From: Plasmodium coatneyi
Lineage: Eukaryota; Apicomplexa; Aconoidasida; Haemosporida; Plasmodiidae
Reading direction: 5' to 3'
NCBI RefSeq assembly: GCF_001680005.1
Contig: NC_033569.1
Coordinates: forward strand, 186,001 to 250,000
DNA: 64,000 bases
A program made the position numbers and the translations under genes. The notes below the pieces were generated by a model. The model ran no database searches, had not been told where the DNA came from, and saw nothing but the letters and a program-made list of their open reading frames with translations. Positions 53,068-64,000 of the stretch are shown here, piece after piece; the first letter of the stretch is position 1, and each line of letters begins with the position of its first letter.

Positions 53068-56000
53068 TCAGAAAACTTCGGAAAACATGTTAATGTCCTG
53101 CAGGGAGGGGACGTGAAAATGGGAGAATGAATAAGTAGTTGTTAAATGTGGGAAAATGTGAACAAATGGACGGCGTGGGAATAAGGGAAGACGCATGCGA
53201 TAAACCACTGATCGGCTGCACTAACCTCGCCGGGGGCCTCCTCCCGTGGAGGCGCTTCCAAGGACGGATCCTCGGACTCGCCACGAAAGATGTCCTTCCT
53301 CCAGTAAAAGAAAATGACGGTGCATGTCTTATCATCCGTGGAGTCGCGTCTTGAGGCTTCGTGGACCACCTCCTCTGCTGCCTCCTCCGGTTTCCTGTGA
53401 ATGTTCCTCCAAACGATATCGATGATTTCCTTGTCGGTTAGGACATTTAAAATCCCATCAGTGGCCAGGACTAAAAATGAATCCATGTCAAAGTCGATGG
53501 TGTAAACACTGATAAATGGTTTGCACAAAACAATTTTCCTAGGAATTTTGTATGAAATATCTCCAAAGGATCTAGAGGTGGATAAGGCTAAGAAGGTCTT
53601 CTCTCGACCCGTCTGTCCTTTCACCTTATGTTTAGTGATAATCCTGTTGATCCCATTAATGTTGGCTATGATCCCTCCACATTTTAGTATCCTCACTCGT
53701 TCTTCTTGCAAGTCGGGTTTATGCCTTAGGGAGAGTTTCACTGGTTTTCTATCATGACATATGAGTGCACCTGAATCTCCACAGTTTGCACATAACACTT
53801 TTAACGACCCATCGTCATCGGGTCCGTAAATTAAAACCACACATGCGGTAGAGCCATCCTTATAGTCATACTTCTTCGACAATTCTATGTAATTCTTATC
53901 CGTCATGTCGAACCCCTTAATGCAGCTATCATACAATGCCCTTATCTCAACACTCAGGTCATTCAGTTTGGATTCCTTATCTTTGCACTGCTTCTTACAG
54001 GTAATTAAAAACGACTGTCTAAACTTTGCTATCAAGTTTGTCTTCAAGTGGTTCATTACATACCTTGCACAGTTCGATCCACCGTGTCCGTCAAAGACCC
54101 CACTGAAGAAACACAACCCATCACTCTCCGATACATTATTCAGGTCGAGAATTTCCTTTGTCACGTAAAAATCTTCATTCTCGCATCTGTTGTGGTCTCC
54201 CATTTTGCTGTAAGTGCCGCAGACCAGGTCATCCTCCAACACCATGCTGAATTCTTCCACCGTTTCGTCGTTCACTTCGCCGTTCTCCCTGCAGGGACGA
54301 CGCCTTGCAGTATAGGGACTATCAGCAGAAGGATTATCAGAAGAATTATTATCCATCGATCGATCCTCACGTGCCGCACTGTCACTGGAGGGACTTCCAC
54401 TCGTGAGGACGCCATTCCTCTTTTCCATCCTGTCACTCCTCAAAATGCTGCTACCAGAGTCGCCCTCCGTACCGCCATCCCCGCTACTGCTTCGACTAAC
54501 AACCCGACTGGAGTTGCTTCCCCTGCTGCCGCTGTCCTCAACATACACACACCGGTTCGCACCCACGCTGTGATCATTCACCATGTCGTTCATATTTGCA
54601 AACGCATTTTTTCCATCTGTATTAGTCGTCTTCCCTTTTTTATCCACCAATGGGTCATGAGAATCCAATTCAAACGAGGAGCTGTTTTTGTGCACGTCTT
54701 GACTGTCGCTCTGACTCATATTGACCTCTCCCCTTTCGTCGAACGAGTTCTCAAATTTTACGAAGGATCCATCCTTCACATTCACATAGTAAATCCCCTG
54801 CGTTTTTATGTTAAAGTACAGCTTGTCCTTAACGTTGTAAAGCCAGTCACACATTTTGTGGACCAGCCAATCATCTTGCTCGTTCGTTAGAAACCATTCC
54901 TTCTTGTCATCCTCATAAATTGAAGGGTATATTATTTTGTTCTCTTTATGGTTGTCTTCCACATTATTTATTTCATCCACGAGATCATCCTCCCCATTTG
55001 TGTAGTAAATTATGTTTGATATTTCGTTCAATTGGTTCTTCCATGTCTCTTCTTCATTTTCCTGCTTCACCACGGTGCTACTGTCAAGCGGTTCGACGTG
55101 ATCACTACCTACATCGCCCGAAGGAACCTCCCGCGTGGAGTTCATCATTCCTCCATTTTCACATTTGGACAAATCACCACCATCTGCGTCTCCGAAAATT
55201 TTATTGTGATTTTTGCAGTACAGGTGGAAGTTATCCTTCACATCCCTCCCTCTGGGATCCTTTTTTGTTAGTACTTTCGCCTGATCCCCCCCCTTATCTC
55301 TCACCAATCCGCATTCAGCTTCTTCCTGTCCATTTATACCTGCTTCCTCCCCCGAATTATTTTTTATTTTTTTTTTTTCCTTCACACTCGGGTCGTCAAA
55401 CAGAGGTGCGCTTCTCTTATGGCTATCGCTATTCTTCACACTGCTTCCCAACGTTACGGCGTCCTCAGTAGCAATAACAGTGCAGTCATTGGATTTTTCG
55501 TACTTTACATTATTAAAACTTTTGTGTGCCATCTTATCCATAGGGTTGTCCTTACCCATTTTGTGGTAACCCTTTTTCATCATGTGGTTATTCTTCCGTT
55601 CTTCATCTTCGCATGTGTATAATTCTTCGCCTGATAAATTTTCCCTCCTCCTGTGGCTGTCCCCAATTTCGTCATCACGTAGTATAATTACATCCTCAGG
55701 TACTCCACCACGATTGACACCTCCATTTTGAACCCTTCCGCTGGAGCCACTTCCATCACTTACATACCCATACGCCCCCTCTGCTGGTTCATTTTCTTCT
55801 TCACCCCCTACCACCTTTTTCGCCTTAAAATTGATGTTGTCCATTTGTTCGTTTCGCACGTGAGCCTCATTCCCATCCTGGATGGGGGAGACCTCTTCGA
55901 ATGGGTCCTCAGTGAACAGCCTCTGTGAAGGATGTGCCTCTTTCTCTGCGTAATGTTCTACGTCCATTCTGAGGGATGCTTCTTTCCCTTTGCGAATTGC

Positions 56001-56186
56001 TTCAGCCTTATCCTCCTTTCTTATCTTCCCGTAAGGCACAGTCCCTCCAGGTACTACCATCTGAACTTCCACCCCGGAGCTACCACTATCACTGAGGCCA
56101 TTTATCTGACCATCTCCATCCCCCCTAAACGAATTATCACCACCTTCGTCTTCCAGTTCGCTTTCATCCTTATCCCTCGTTACCAT
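53068..56186 (-). CDS. PPM/PP2C-type Ser/Thr phosphatase with long N-terminal extension
   Basis: Metal-dependent phosphatase. Exon 1 is 56186-53226. I add a 30-base last exon, 53097-53068, after the acceptor CCCTGCAG, joined in phase 0 with donor GTTAGT; the protein is 996 residues and ends EDINMFSEVF. The catalytic domain (about residues 660-985) has the expected motifs: ENEDFY, VFDGHGG, CGDSGA, STSRSFGD, ATDGIL and DSTDDKTC, so the acidic metal ligands are present. The usual DGLWDV is DGILNVL and the usual DN near the end is DD. The N-terminal 650 residues are mostly acidic low complexity. They enclose an aromatic patch at about residues 430-480 (DWLYNVKDKLYFN, GIYYVNVKDGSFVKF) that resembles OCRE-type repeats. 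Convergent with the small gene at 52131. The family call is firm; the PPM subtype is not assigned. Confidence 0.92.
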
Positions 56187-58130
56187 TATTTGTGCATTCT
56201 TTTTTCCCTTTTCACTTTTTTATAGCAATGTGCAGACGGCACGAATGTTTCAACGATATTGCTGTGCTTAGAAACTTCCCCGTGGTCCATACAACACACC
56301 TTACCCACGTGCATGCCCTGCCAGAGACACCTCAGTGTAAATGCCTCTGCCAACGAGTGGGAACTACCCAACTATTTCGCGTAGGACACGTCTACGTAAT
56401 TTGCAGCAGATCCACTTCCCCCCGGAAGGAAAAAAGAATGAGCAAGAAAAAAAAAAAAATACATCACAATAATTTGAAACTCGTCCAACTTCTACAATTT
56501 GTTTCAGATTGATATAACCTCATCACCTTCTACATTTCAATAATTAAAAAAAAAAAAAAAAAAGGACGATTAACAAGGCGGTAAATAAATATAAAAAAAA
56601 GGAGAAGGAGGAAAAAAAAAAAATCAATGAACTTGGGGGAACGTAGTTTTTTCGATCGACCCAGAGTTTAAAAAAAAAAAAAAAAAAAAATGTATATATG
56701 CATGCGTGTACCTTCCCATGTTCGTACGCAAACAATTGGAGGCGAACGAAACGCGCAGGTGGGGCTAAAAATGAAGCCATTATCGCAAGGAAGGGGGTGC
56801 CATACTGTATTGAAAAAGGTAAACAGAGCAAACGGATAAGCCGGTAAGTGCAGAAATGGATTCTCATATAAACAAACGGCTAAGCATACACGTGGGCGAA
56901 GCGGCCTTTCGCCGAAAACGAGCAAAGCAATGTATTGTGGGGCTAACTGCGCGGAAAGGGAACACTGGTTGGCCTCTGACAGGGGTATAAGAGAATGAAC
57001 AAAAGTTTAGCTGAACGAAACTCTGTTACGGGGAGTTTTCACGCCAAACTTACTCTGACGCAACGGGTACCGGAGGTGTACACCTTCGTGTGCGTACCTC
57101 CACCCTCAACATATACACGTGCCCACGAACGTACGGACGGACGTATGGATGTGTATTCATGAATGCACAGTTAACATGGTGGTCGCATCGCACTCTCCCA
57201 AAATGGGTGTACCAACCCATAAATGAGGAAAACGTATTATTAAAGATTTATAGCTCCCAAAGGGGATGGTAGAAAATGAAGCGCATCCCCCTGGAAATGG
57301 TTACTCGTTCTTACGTAGTGGTTTTTCTCCGTTATTATGCATTCCATCGTCCGTTTGTCCTTTTCAATATACTGTGCAAAAACATTTTTGAGGGAAAAAA
57401 ATAAACATCACATCGTGCAGGAGGAAATTTATTTCATAAAATTATTTATCATGGAATGTGCATAGCTTGGCCCATTTCGCCGTTATTCCTTTTTTAGGTA
57501 TATTACCCCACGTTGGGGGAGCAATTCGTCATTTTGCAACATCCCCTTCAGCATAATCGTAAATGTGAGAAATTGCGAAAATTAAGGGTAATATCAAAAT
57601 CGTCATATGGATATGCTTGACCAAGTTGCTGTTCGTTGATGGTGTCCTATTCACCTGAACTGTTCAGGCTAACATATGGAGAAAAAAAAAAAAAAAAAAA
57701 AAAAATAGCTACACATTTTAGCTAGCTGAAAAAACAAATGATCGCTGCTTCGCAAACCAAACTGATAAAGTGTGTGTAAAAGAACACAGCAATGTGCATT
57801 CTCCAAATGTCCACAATGAACGTGCGGAACGATTTAAGAAAGACACGTGATACAAACTTTGAACGAATCGCTAAAAAGCTCGTTCACACTTCTTATAAGA
57901 AATAAAAAAATGAGAGGATACGAAAATGTGTCATTTAATCTTCAAGGGGATGCTCCACCCCGATGAAAAATGTATGCTAACTTTGAAACACAACGTTCTT
58001 TTTTTTTGCAGCTGTTTTTTTTTTTTTTTTTTCATTTTTTTTTATGTTCCTTCCCCCCTGCTACGTCTGCTTTAATTACTTCACCTCATGCGTTATGTCC
58101 CTCACGGGGGAATGTTTCCCTCTTTGGGCA
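56187..58130. other. Intergenic stretch between two minus-strand genes
   Basis: No supported gene in 1.9 kb. A-runs occur at 56440, 56545-56562, 56670-56690 and 57681-57704; a T-run lies at 58015-58032. The part next to 56187 should hold the phosphatase promoter. The segment 56900-57300 is GC-richer without an open frame. Confidence 0.45.
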
Positions 58131-58731
58131 TCATTCGAACTGGTGGAGGCATCTGAAAAGCTGAGTTTTTCCCCGGGGGGGCACGCACATATATGGATCA
58201 GAAGGCACGAACCGGGTGCACACATAGGACACACGCAACCACACATCTAACCATGCAATCACTCGTATGACGAACTTACTCGGATATATCCTCCACCAGA
58301 GTGGGTTTGAAGTACCTGGAGCTGCATTCATAACGCCTCAAATTTTCGCCAAACAAACTGCCATATATTAAGTGCTGAAAAATTACGTCCGTCGGTTTTC
58401 TCAACGTTTCCTCCTCCCATCGGGGGAAGCCGTTATCCTTCCTACCCGTGACGGAAGAGCATATAATTTCTTCGACATATTCCCCTAAGTAGTAGTTTAT
58501 TTCATTTTCAAAAGTGTTAAAGACATTTTTATACTTACCTGTGTCGTCGTCTTCTCCTCCCCCCTTTCTGACACAACGTACCACATCATCGACTGAATAC
58601 TCATCGCATGAAAAATTGTCTTCCCACTTTGGAAAATCGGAAATGACGTTTTGTTCCTGTCTCCCTTGACGCCTTACATTTTTTTTCCTGATCTCCTTAA
58701 ACGATTTCAATAGTTTCTTTTCCACATCCAT
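58131..58731 (-). CDS. Small acidic protein of unknown function, two exons
   Basis: Exon 1 is 58731-58280, starting MDVEKKLLKSFKEI. It ends at a perfect GTAAGT donor that overlaps the apparent stop, so the coding region very probably continues. The best continuation is 58152-58131 after CTTTTCAG (127-base intron, phase 2), giving an end of ECLHQFE and 157 residues in all. The protein has a basic N-terminus, an acidic centre (CVRKGGGEDDDTG), and a helical part with FENEINYYLGEYVEEII and DVIFQHLIYGSLFGENL. No signal or membrane segment. I do not recognise the family. The second exon is a reasoned choice; another acceptor further on (57723) would add only one residue and a stop. Confidence 0.7.
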
Positions 58732-59449
58732 TTTGGCTCACCTGCTTGGACATAACCCTAAATTAGCATATAATAATTGCATTTGAGCCACTTTTAAATG
58801 GGTTAAAATTTTGCACACACACTTCGTAACAGCGGAGGGCCAGGTCGGTAAGCCCCATCAACGCTTCCCTACACCATTCATCAATTAAAAGAGAGCTCAC
58901 ATAAAAACGCCGCTGTCGAGAGAATCATATCACGTCGCGCCGTTAATTTTTCGCATGTCCGCATACCTATATATAACCGTCTACAAAACGATCGAAATAA
59001 CCAACTGTGGGGGGATTAAAAAAATGAGGAGAAACGACGGAGGGGGGGAAATTGCATAGAAACGCACTTTCTCCGGGGGTATAAAAAAGTGAGAGAAAAA
59101 AAAAAACATCTTAAGGGCATGTAAACCATCCCGCTTTTGCAATTGAAGAGATTCAAAATGTTCATGGCGTTAAAAAAAAAAAAAAAAAAAAACTCGAAAA
59201 AAAAGAAAAAAAAAACTCACAAAAATGGTGAAATGGCATGAAAAAACATACTAAACCGAATGGAGAGAATTAAAATTCAAATTTGGATTTTACAAACATG
59301 AACGGTGTGTTTAATTTACAGCGTTTTCTTCCCTTTTGGAAGAGTACTGTGTGTTGAAAGCTCGCTTAAGCGCGTCCTTCCACATAAGCGATTATACGCA
59401 TCCGTGCGTAGTATGTAAACATACAAGCATAAAATGGGACGGAGTCCAC
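58732..59449. other. Intergenic, unknown small gene and TAN1
   Basis: Upstream region of the 157-residue gene and 3' flank of TAN1. An A-run at 59172-59191 with further A-rich sequence to 59215. No gene seen. Confidence 0.45.
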
Positions 59450-60848
59450 TCAGGAATCCTCGTTAAACGCCGCTATGTTAAACTTCCTCGTCTTTTCGTA
59501 ACCTTTGACGATGCTAATTCCGCACATGATCTACAAAGGGAAGGGGAGAGAAAAAAGTTATGCAATGACGGATGTCCAGAGAAGGGTAGAGGCATATCAA
59601 CGGGAGAGCCCCCCAAGAAGCTGTAGCAAAGTGAATAACAATGTTAATAGAAGTAAACTATGCACATCACCTCCATTCACCTCCTTTTTCAAACATGCAA
59701 AACGAACCTCTGTCACGTAAACCACCACGGCCAAGTCAGGGTTACTCAAATTAACGGAATAGTTGCTTCCTATGCAGTTGTCTAGAACTGTCAACACGTC
59801 TTTTTTCATCAGAGTCTTCGTGTTCGAGCATTTGTAAATGAGGGCCCACGAAACCTTTTTTCCATTGGCGTTTTTGTCTTCACTTGGCGCTGTCTCTTCC
59901 TTAGGTTTGTTTTCCTCCATCTTCTGATCGTCCTTCGTCTGGTCTTCCTTCTTATCATCCTCCTTATCGCCCTCCTTATCACCCACCTTGTCACCCTCCT
60001 CCTCACCTTCCTTCTTTTCTTCCTCCTCCGCCGACACGTTCATCAGCTTGAACAAATGGCCAAAGGTGAAGTTTTCCTTCACGCACGTCCCTTCCGGAAA
60101 GTTCCCCTTCAGAACTGGCAGGATGGCCTTTATGAAGGGAGACAAGTGTGGTTTGCAAATGCAGTCCAGTGGAATAATTTTACACAAATGTCGGAGGATA
60201 TACTTTTCCTTCTTGTTGTGAGCTAACACGAAGATCTGCTGAACCATGTCCGATGGGTTCTTCTCAGTTACATTATTAAATTTTATGAAGGTAAAATTTT
60301 TTACTATATTTCGAAGCGGGGCAAAGCGGTTGTACTCCATGTTCTCCTTCTTGATTTCATCCTTCAGTTGTTTTTCCATGCGGCCTCCTTCTCCTTCTTG
60401 TTCCGCTTGCTCTCCGTTCGGCTTGTTCTCCTCCTTCTGATGATCCTCCTTGCTCGGTCCCTGTTTCACCGACGCTTCATCTGCCTCACTGGGAAAGTGG
60501 ACCTTCAGAAAATTCAAAAATTCTTTTATGCCTATGTTCGTTCGCTTGGGGCTCAGCGTGGAGATCAGAATCCCCTTGCACTCTGCGTTGACGTTAATCT
60601 TCTGCCTCTGCAAGGGGGGAGGAGTGAAAAGGTGGAAACAGAAAATGATGATGAGGAGGAAGTGACGGCATAAACGCAGAGAAGTCTGCGTAGCACATTT
60701 TTCCACCCATTCGCAACTGTGATGTAATTTCGGACAGGGGGAAAAACTCCTCCGAACAAGCGTTTATCGCACTTCCTGTTACCTTAGCCTGGTGTCTGCT
60801 CCCTTCAAAGATGTACTGGTTGGTCCTTTTCGTTTTTTTATACTCCAT
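59450..60848 (-). CDS. TAN1: Tan1/THUMPD1-like tRNA acetylation cofactor, three exons
   Basis: Tan1-type proteins bind tRNA through a THUMP domain and help the Kre33/NAT10 acetyltransferase make N4-acetylcytidine. Exons 60848-60783, 60607-59708 and 59530-59450 all join in phase 0, giving 348 residues. Donors are GTAACA and GTTCGT; acceptors are CTTGCAG and TTTGTAG. Exon 2 holds KGILISTLSPKR, IVKNFTFIKFNNV, ILRHLCKIIPLDCICKP, VSWALIYKCSNTK and NPDLAVVVYVTE. Exon 3 completes the family signature with IMCGISIVKGYEK and KFNIAAFNED, which the unspliced frame lacks. That match is the main reason for the third exon. A 60-residue Glu/Lys/Asp run (about 214-272) and a second charged insertion (about 65-110) are parasite-type additions. 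Exon 1 (MEYKKTKRTNQYIF) is basic. The identity is good; it is not experimentally tested. Confidence 0.87.
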
Positions 60849-62016
60849 GGTGAACTTGCACAGGAGGGATAAGAAAAGCAGCGCGGTTAGGAATTTTATT
60901 TTGCAAAGACGATCAACCTATTCACTTGCAAGGTGGGTGGCTTCTTCTACAGTCCGGATAGACGGCTGCACCTGTAATTGCGCCCAAAAAGCAATTTCCA
61001 CAAAGAAGGAGAAAACTGTTTTGGCGTACTAACAAAATAGGCACCTCCCAAACAGCGCAGTGAGAGTAGCCTTATCCTGACCTACTCCTGAAGGAACAAC
61101 GATCTGTATTTGCTCTTTTCCAAATAACGGAGACAAGGAAACGATCCAGTGGGCGGACGGACGGACCCAAGGGCTTTTCCTTCCCCCACTTCAAAATAAC
61201 GTTGTCACCAAAGGATGGCAAAATTGTAAGTCACCCAAACGGTAATGCTGTACTGCTATAACTATGCAAAAAAAAAAAAAAAAAAAGGATTACGCGAAAT
61301 GGAAAAAATACATATATCTACCCAAACTGGTCGCACGTATCTATATTATAGTTGCTACTATGGTGGAGTAAAAAAAAAAAAAAAAAAACAAACAAGCAAG
61401 TGTCACTACTGTGGGTTAAAGTTCAAATGGGGGAAAAAAAAAAATGACTTCATTCTTTAACAACAAATATACGCAAATGAGTAGTAGAGTAGTAAACAAA
61501 TGTAGAGAGCATTTGTACGTGCAGAAATTAGTGGCGCTGTTTCTTGCTGCCCCCATGTTCTTCATAGGTCGTGCAAGAACGCACTACTCGGTTGACTCAC
61601 GCTGCAACAAGGGGAAGAAAGCACGGGGATGGCTATGCTGAAACAACCTCCTTAACGCAACCAAATTCGCCAGAAAAAGTTAAAGCACTCTCTCGTCGAT
61701 GTTGTTGCACGTCCAGCGCAAACGCATGAAAAGGTTAAACATGAACTTTACTGCCACCATTTTATTTTAATATGATTAACCGCAGGCTGTAGATATTTTT
61801 CCCCTCCAGTAACACTCCACGGTGGAGAGATTTTTTCATCCGCCCCTGTGCGGCAAAAAGAAAGGGGGAAAGAACGTCGCGTTCTGTGACGATGTTCTTT
61901 CGCATAGCTCCCCTGAACGTACAAACGTGCAAATAAGCTTACCGTTAAGGCAGGAAAGCAAAACAGCGTGGCAAAGCAAGGGGAGAAACGAAACCCGTGA
62001 AAAAGTCACACGTGTG

Positions 62017-62047
<31 letters not shown>

Positions 62048-62190
62048 TGGACGGCCATCCATTTTGACAGCCACCACGGGGGGTACACTCCTACTGAAGC
62101 GAAGGCGCTCGAGAAAGGATAAAGTCACATTACAACGTTGCACATGGGACATATCTACATATAGACATGTGCCCTCATACACTCTCCCAA
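60849..62190. promoter_or_regulatory. Divergent upstream region of TAN1 and the RAP-like gene
   Basis: A 1.3-kb stretch with A-runs at 61267-61286, 61371-61388 and 62019-62045. It must contain both promoters. A forward frame at 61444-61641 has a short hydrophobic stretch but no start context or family feature, so I do not call it. Confidence 0.5.
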
Positions 62191-64000
62191 ATGAATAGGC
62201 ACGTTGTGCGCCTAATCGTTGGTGGAAAACTGATGGAAAAAAAAAACATCGACAAACAAATAATCCAGCGCAACTTAGAGCATGTCATCCTACATTTTGA
62301 TCAGTACAGCCAAGAAACTGGCACCTCTGCATTGCTCAAAAAAATCATTCCCTATACAAAAAACACTTTCCTGGGGAGTGTCCACTTGAAATACTTATAT
62401 TCCCATGTCGTTGAGCCGCTACTAAAGGAGGGAAACATCGACCCCGAATGCTTACCAAACCTTGTTCATACATTTAAGAGAAATGAAGACTGTAACTACA
62501 TGGTGAAAAAATTGAACGATTACATTACATGCGCCATTGGAAAAGGAAAAATCTCTCTACAAAATGACGTAAATAACTGGGTCAGTGTTGTACAGGTATT
62601 TTCTGCCAAACGGAGAGGCATAAATTTTGTGCCCCTCCTCAGGCACCTTTTGGTCAACGACAGTTTTGCGCCCTCACACGGGGGAGATACAAAACATGCT
62701 CAGACGAGTGAACCTCGCAATGTAGAGGCACCTATCCCAAATGACATACAAATTGAGCAAAATGGACCCCACCAGTGCAAAATGTTCTGTCCTATTACTT
62801 TACGTGAACTTTGCTACGCTACATTGGAGAGCCTCCCTCCCAGGACCTTCTGCATACTGCTGAACGTCTTGTCCAAAGTTAAAATGCAGAACGCGCCAGA
62901 TCCCATCTTCACATCCTTTCTGCGTGAAAAAACGTTCCAAATGCTTCCCCACATGAGCAACATCGACTTGTGCCAACTTGCAGAGGCGTTACCCCAACTC
63001 ATATGTGTAGACAGGGAAATTCTTTCCACACTGATAGAACCGGAAGTGCTCAAAAGGGTAACGTCCTTTGACGTTTTGCAGTTATCCATGATCTTTCATT
63101 CTCTCTCCAAATATTGGAAGGACTTAAAAAAAAAACAACTTTTCTGCGTACTCTTCATGCGGAAGATAGAAAAATATTTGGCACTATATTCACTACACAA
63201 TCAGGAGGAGAAATATATCCTGCACACTCGGAACAAAAACACGCTGATCGAAATAGTGCCCATGTTTTTTTTGGCCTACGTGAAAAACGCGCACTACATG
63301 TTCCCGCACTATTCTTGTTTTTCCAAGTTCGTCCAGCTGCAGTTTTCGATTTTGTCCAAGTGGCTGCATCGATTAAAAAAGTGTCGCTCCCTGTTGGAAG
63401 GAAATTACAAAAGTGAGATGCCAAATCAGCAGTTGGAGCGACCCTCCCTCACGAATAATTATCACCATTTGCAGTTAGTAGATAACCGAGGAAGCCACCC
63501 TCCTTGCTTACGCCACACCAACCAAACGCTGTCCAATTTGCTGTACGCTTTTATTGGCTACCTTTACAACATTACCACACTCCACTACAATGATGAACAA
63601 AGCAGATCATTCACCAGGCACCTCCATTTAACCCTGGACAACATTAATCAGCTCCTTTCCCACTTCATCCTTTTTTATCGTCACAGGGAAGTGGTCACAA
63701 ATGGGGCACAATTCATTCTGCCAGTCCACAAATCCCAGCTTTTAATTTTTTTGTACACCTACTGGGGTTTCCTCCTAGATTTGCATTCCCACGTAGATTA
63801 TTACACAAGGGTGAAAAAAAAAAACAATTTAGCCTTAACCGTTCAGGCAAAACGGAACGAAAAAGAAAATACCATGCACACAGCTAACCCATTTTTTTTC
63901 ATCAAATTGGACAACGTGAAGAAGGTAAGTTTTCTCTTTGCACTTTTGGACGACATTAACCTAAACGCCTTGATGAAAGAAACATTGGAAGAAAACAACA
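62191..64000 (+). CDS. Helical-repeat protein, probably RAP/FASTK-like, 5' part
   Basis: An open frame from ATG 62191 runs without a stop to the window edge (603 codons, partial). The protein is almost all helical, with Leu/Cys-rich repeat units such as LCYATLESLPPRTFCILLNVLSKV, ELCQLAEALPQL-type segments (62970-63000) and FDVLQLSMIFHSLSKY. These resemble the heptatricopeptide-like repeats that precede the RAP domain in apicomplexan organellar RNA-binding proteins and in FASTK proteins. The start MNRHVVRLIVGGKLM is basic and could belong to a mitochondrial leader. The C-terminal RAP domain would lie beyond the window, so the family is inferred from the repeat pattern only. A GTAAGT at 63925 sits in an open frame and is probably coding. 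Divergent from TAN1. Confidence 0.65.
   Translation, partial: MNRHVVRLIVGGKLMEKKNIDKQIIQRNLEHVILHFDQYSQETGTSALLKKIIPYTKNTFLGSVHLKYLYSHVVEPLLKEGNIDPECLPNLVHTFKRNEDCNYMVKKLNDYITCAIGKGKISLQNDVNNWVSVVQVFSAKRRGINFVPLLRHLLVNDSFAPSHGGDTKHAQTSEPRNVEAPIPNDIQIEQNGPHQCKMFCPITLRELCYATLESLPPRTFCILLNVLSKVKMQNAPDPIFTSFLREKTFQMLPHMSNIDLCQLAEALPQLICVDREILSTLIEPEVLKRVTSFDVLQLSMIFHSLSKYWKDLKKKQLFCVLFMRKIEKYLALYSLHNQEEKYILHTRNKNTLIEIVPMFFLAYVKNAHYMFPHYSCFSKFVQLQFSILSKWLHRLKKCRSLLEGNYKSEMPNQQLERPSLTNNYHHLQLVDNRGSHPPCLRHTNQTLSNLLYAFIGYLYNITTLHYNDEQSRSFTRHLHLTLDNINQLLSHFILFYRHREVVTNGAQFILPVHKSQLLIFLYTYWGFLLDLHSHVDYYTRVKKKNNLALTVQAKRNEKENTMHTANPFFFIKLDNVKKVSFLFALLDDINLNALMKETLEENN

Noticed and set aside
53905..54890. 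Long plus-strand frames, one of 280 codons, opposite the phosphatase
   Set aside because: Antisense to a strongly supported coding region; no family features.
61444..61641. 65-codon frame with a short hydrophobic stretch upstream of the RAP-like gene
   Set aside because: No conserved features, follows an A tract, and lies where a divergent promoter is expected.

Overview
The window is nuclear DNA of a malaria parasite from the simian clade that carries KIR variant-antigen genes (Plasmodium knowlesi, P. coatneyi and close relatives). The evidence is a run of KIR (pir/vir superfamily) genes with their typical exon plan, two ApiAP2 transcription-factor genes, short AG-bounded introns, asparagine- and lysine-rich insertions, and long poly(A)/poly(T) tracts. 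I cannot name the species from sequence alone.

Layout. From 1 to about 28.8 kb lies an AT-rich variant-gene island. In order it holds KIR1 (5'-truncated by the window edge, +), ApiAP2 copy A (-), KIR2 (a two-ectodomain KIR, +), KIR3 (in-frame stop, +), KIR4 (-), KIR5 (decayed pseudogene, +), a predicted secreted two-transmembrane protein (+), KIR6 (-), a 4-kb gene-poor stretch with odd short repeats, KIR7 (intact, +) and ApiAP2 copy B (-). The two ends of the island are copies of one cassette, 'KIR tail exon - spacer - convergent ApiAP2', about 25 kb apart. Three KIR genes carry C-rich minisatellites in the intron before the tail exon. KIR7 also carries an inverted copy in its first intron.

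From about 30 kb to the end the composition becomes more GC-rich and the genes are housekeeping-like: THO2, an mRNA-export subunit whose 3' end I resolve into five exons (+); a zinc-ribbon, Asn-rich protein (+); a leucine-rich-repeat protein in three exons (+); CutA in five exons with a likely organelle-targeting leader (+); a small conserved-looking protein (+); a PPM/PP2C phosphatase (-); a small unknown protein (-); a Tan1/THUMPD1-type tRNA-acetylation cofactor in three exons (-); and the 5' part of a long helical protein resembling the RAP/heptatricopeptide family, running off the window (+).

How the parts work together. KIR proteins are expected to be exported to the infected red cell and to vary antigenically. 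Having ApiAP2 genes physically duplicated together with KIR genes suggests a lineage-specific regulator travelling with variant genes; that functional link is inference. The core genes have unrelated roles (mRNA export, tRNA modification, dephosphorylation, organellar RNA), as is usual in eukaryotic synteny blocks. All exon boundaries were read by eye from splice signals, frame and family similarity and were not checked against transcripts.
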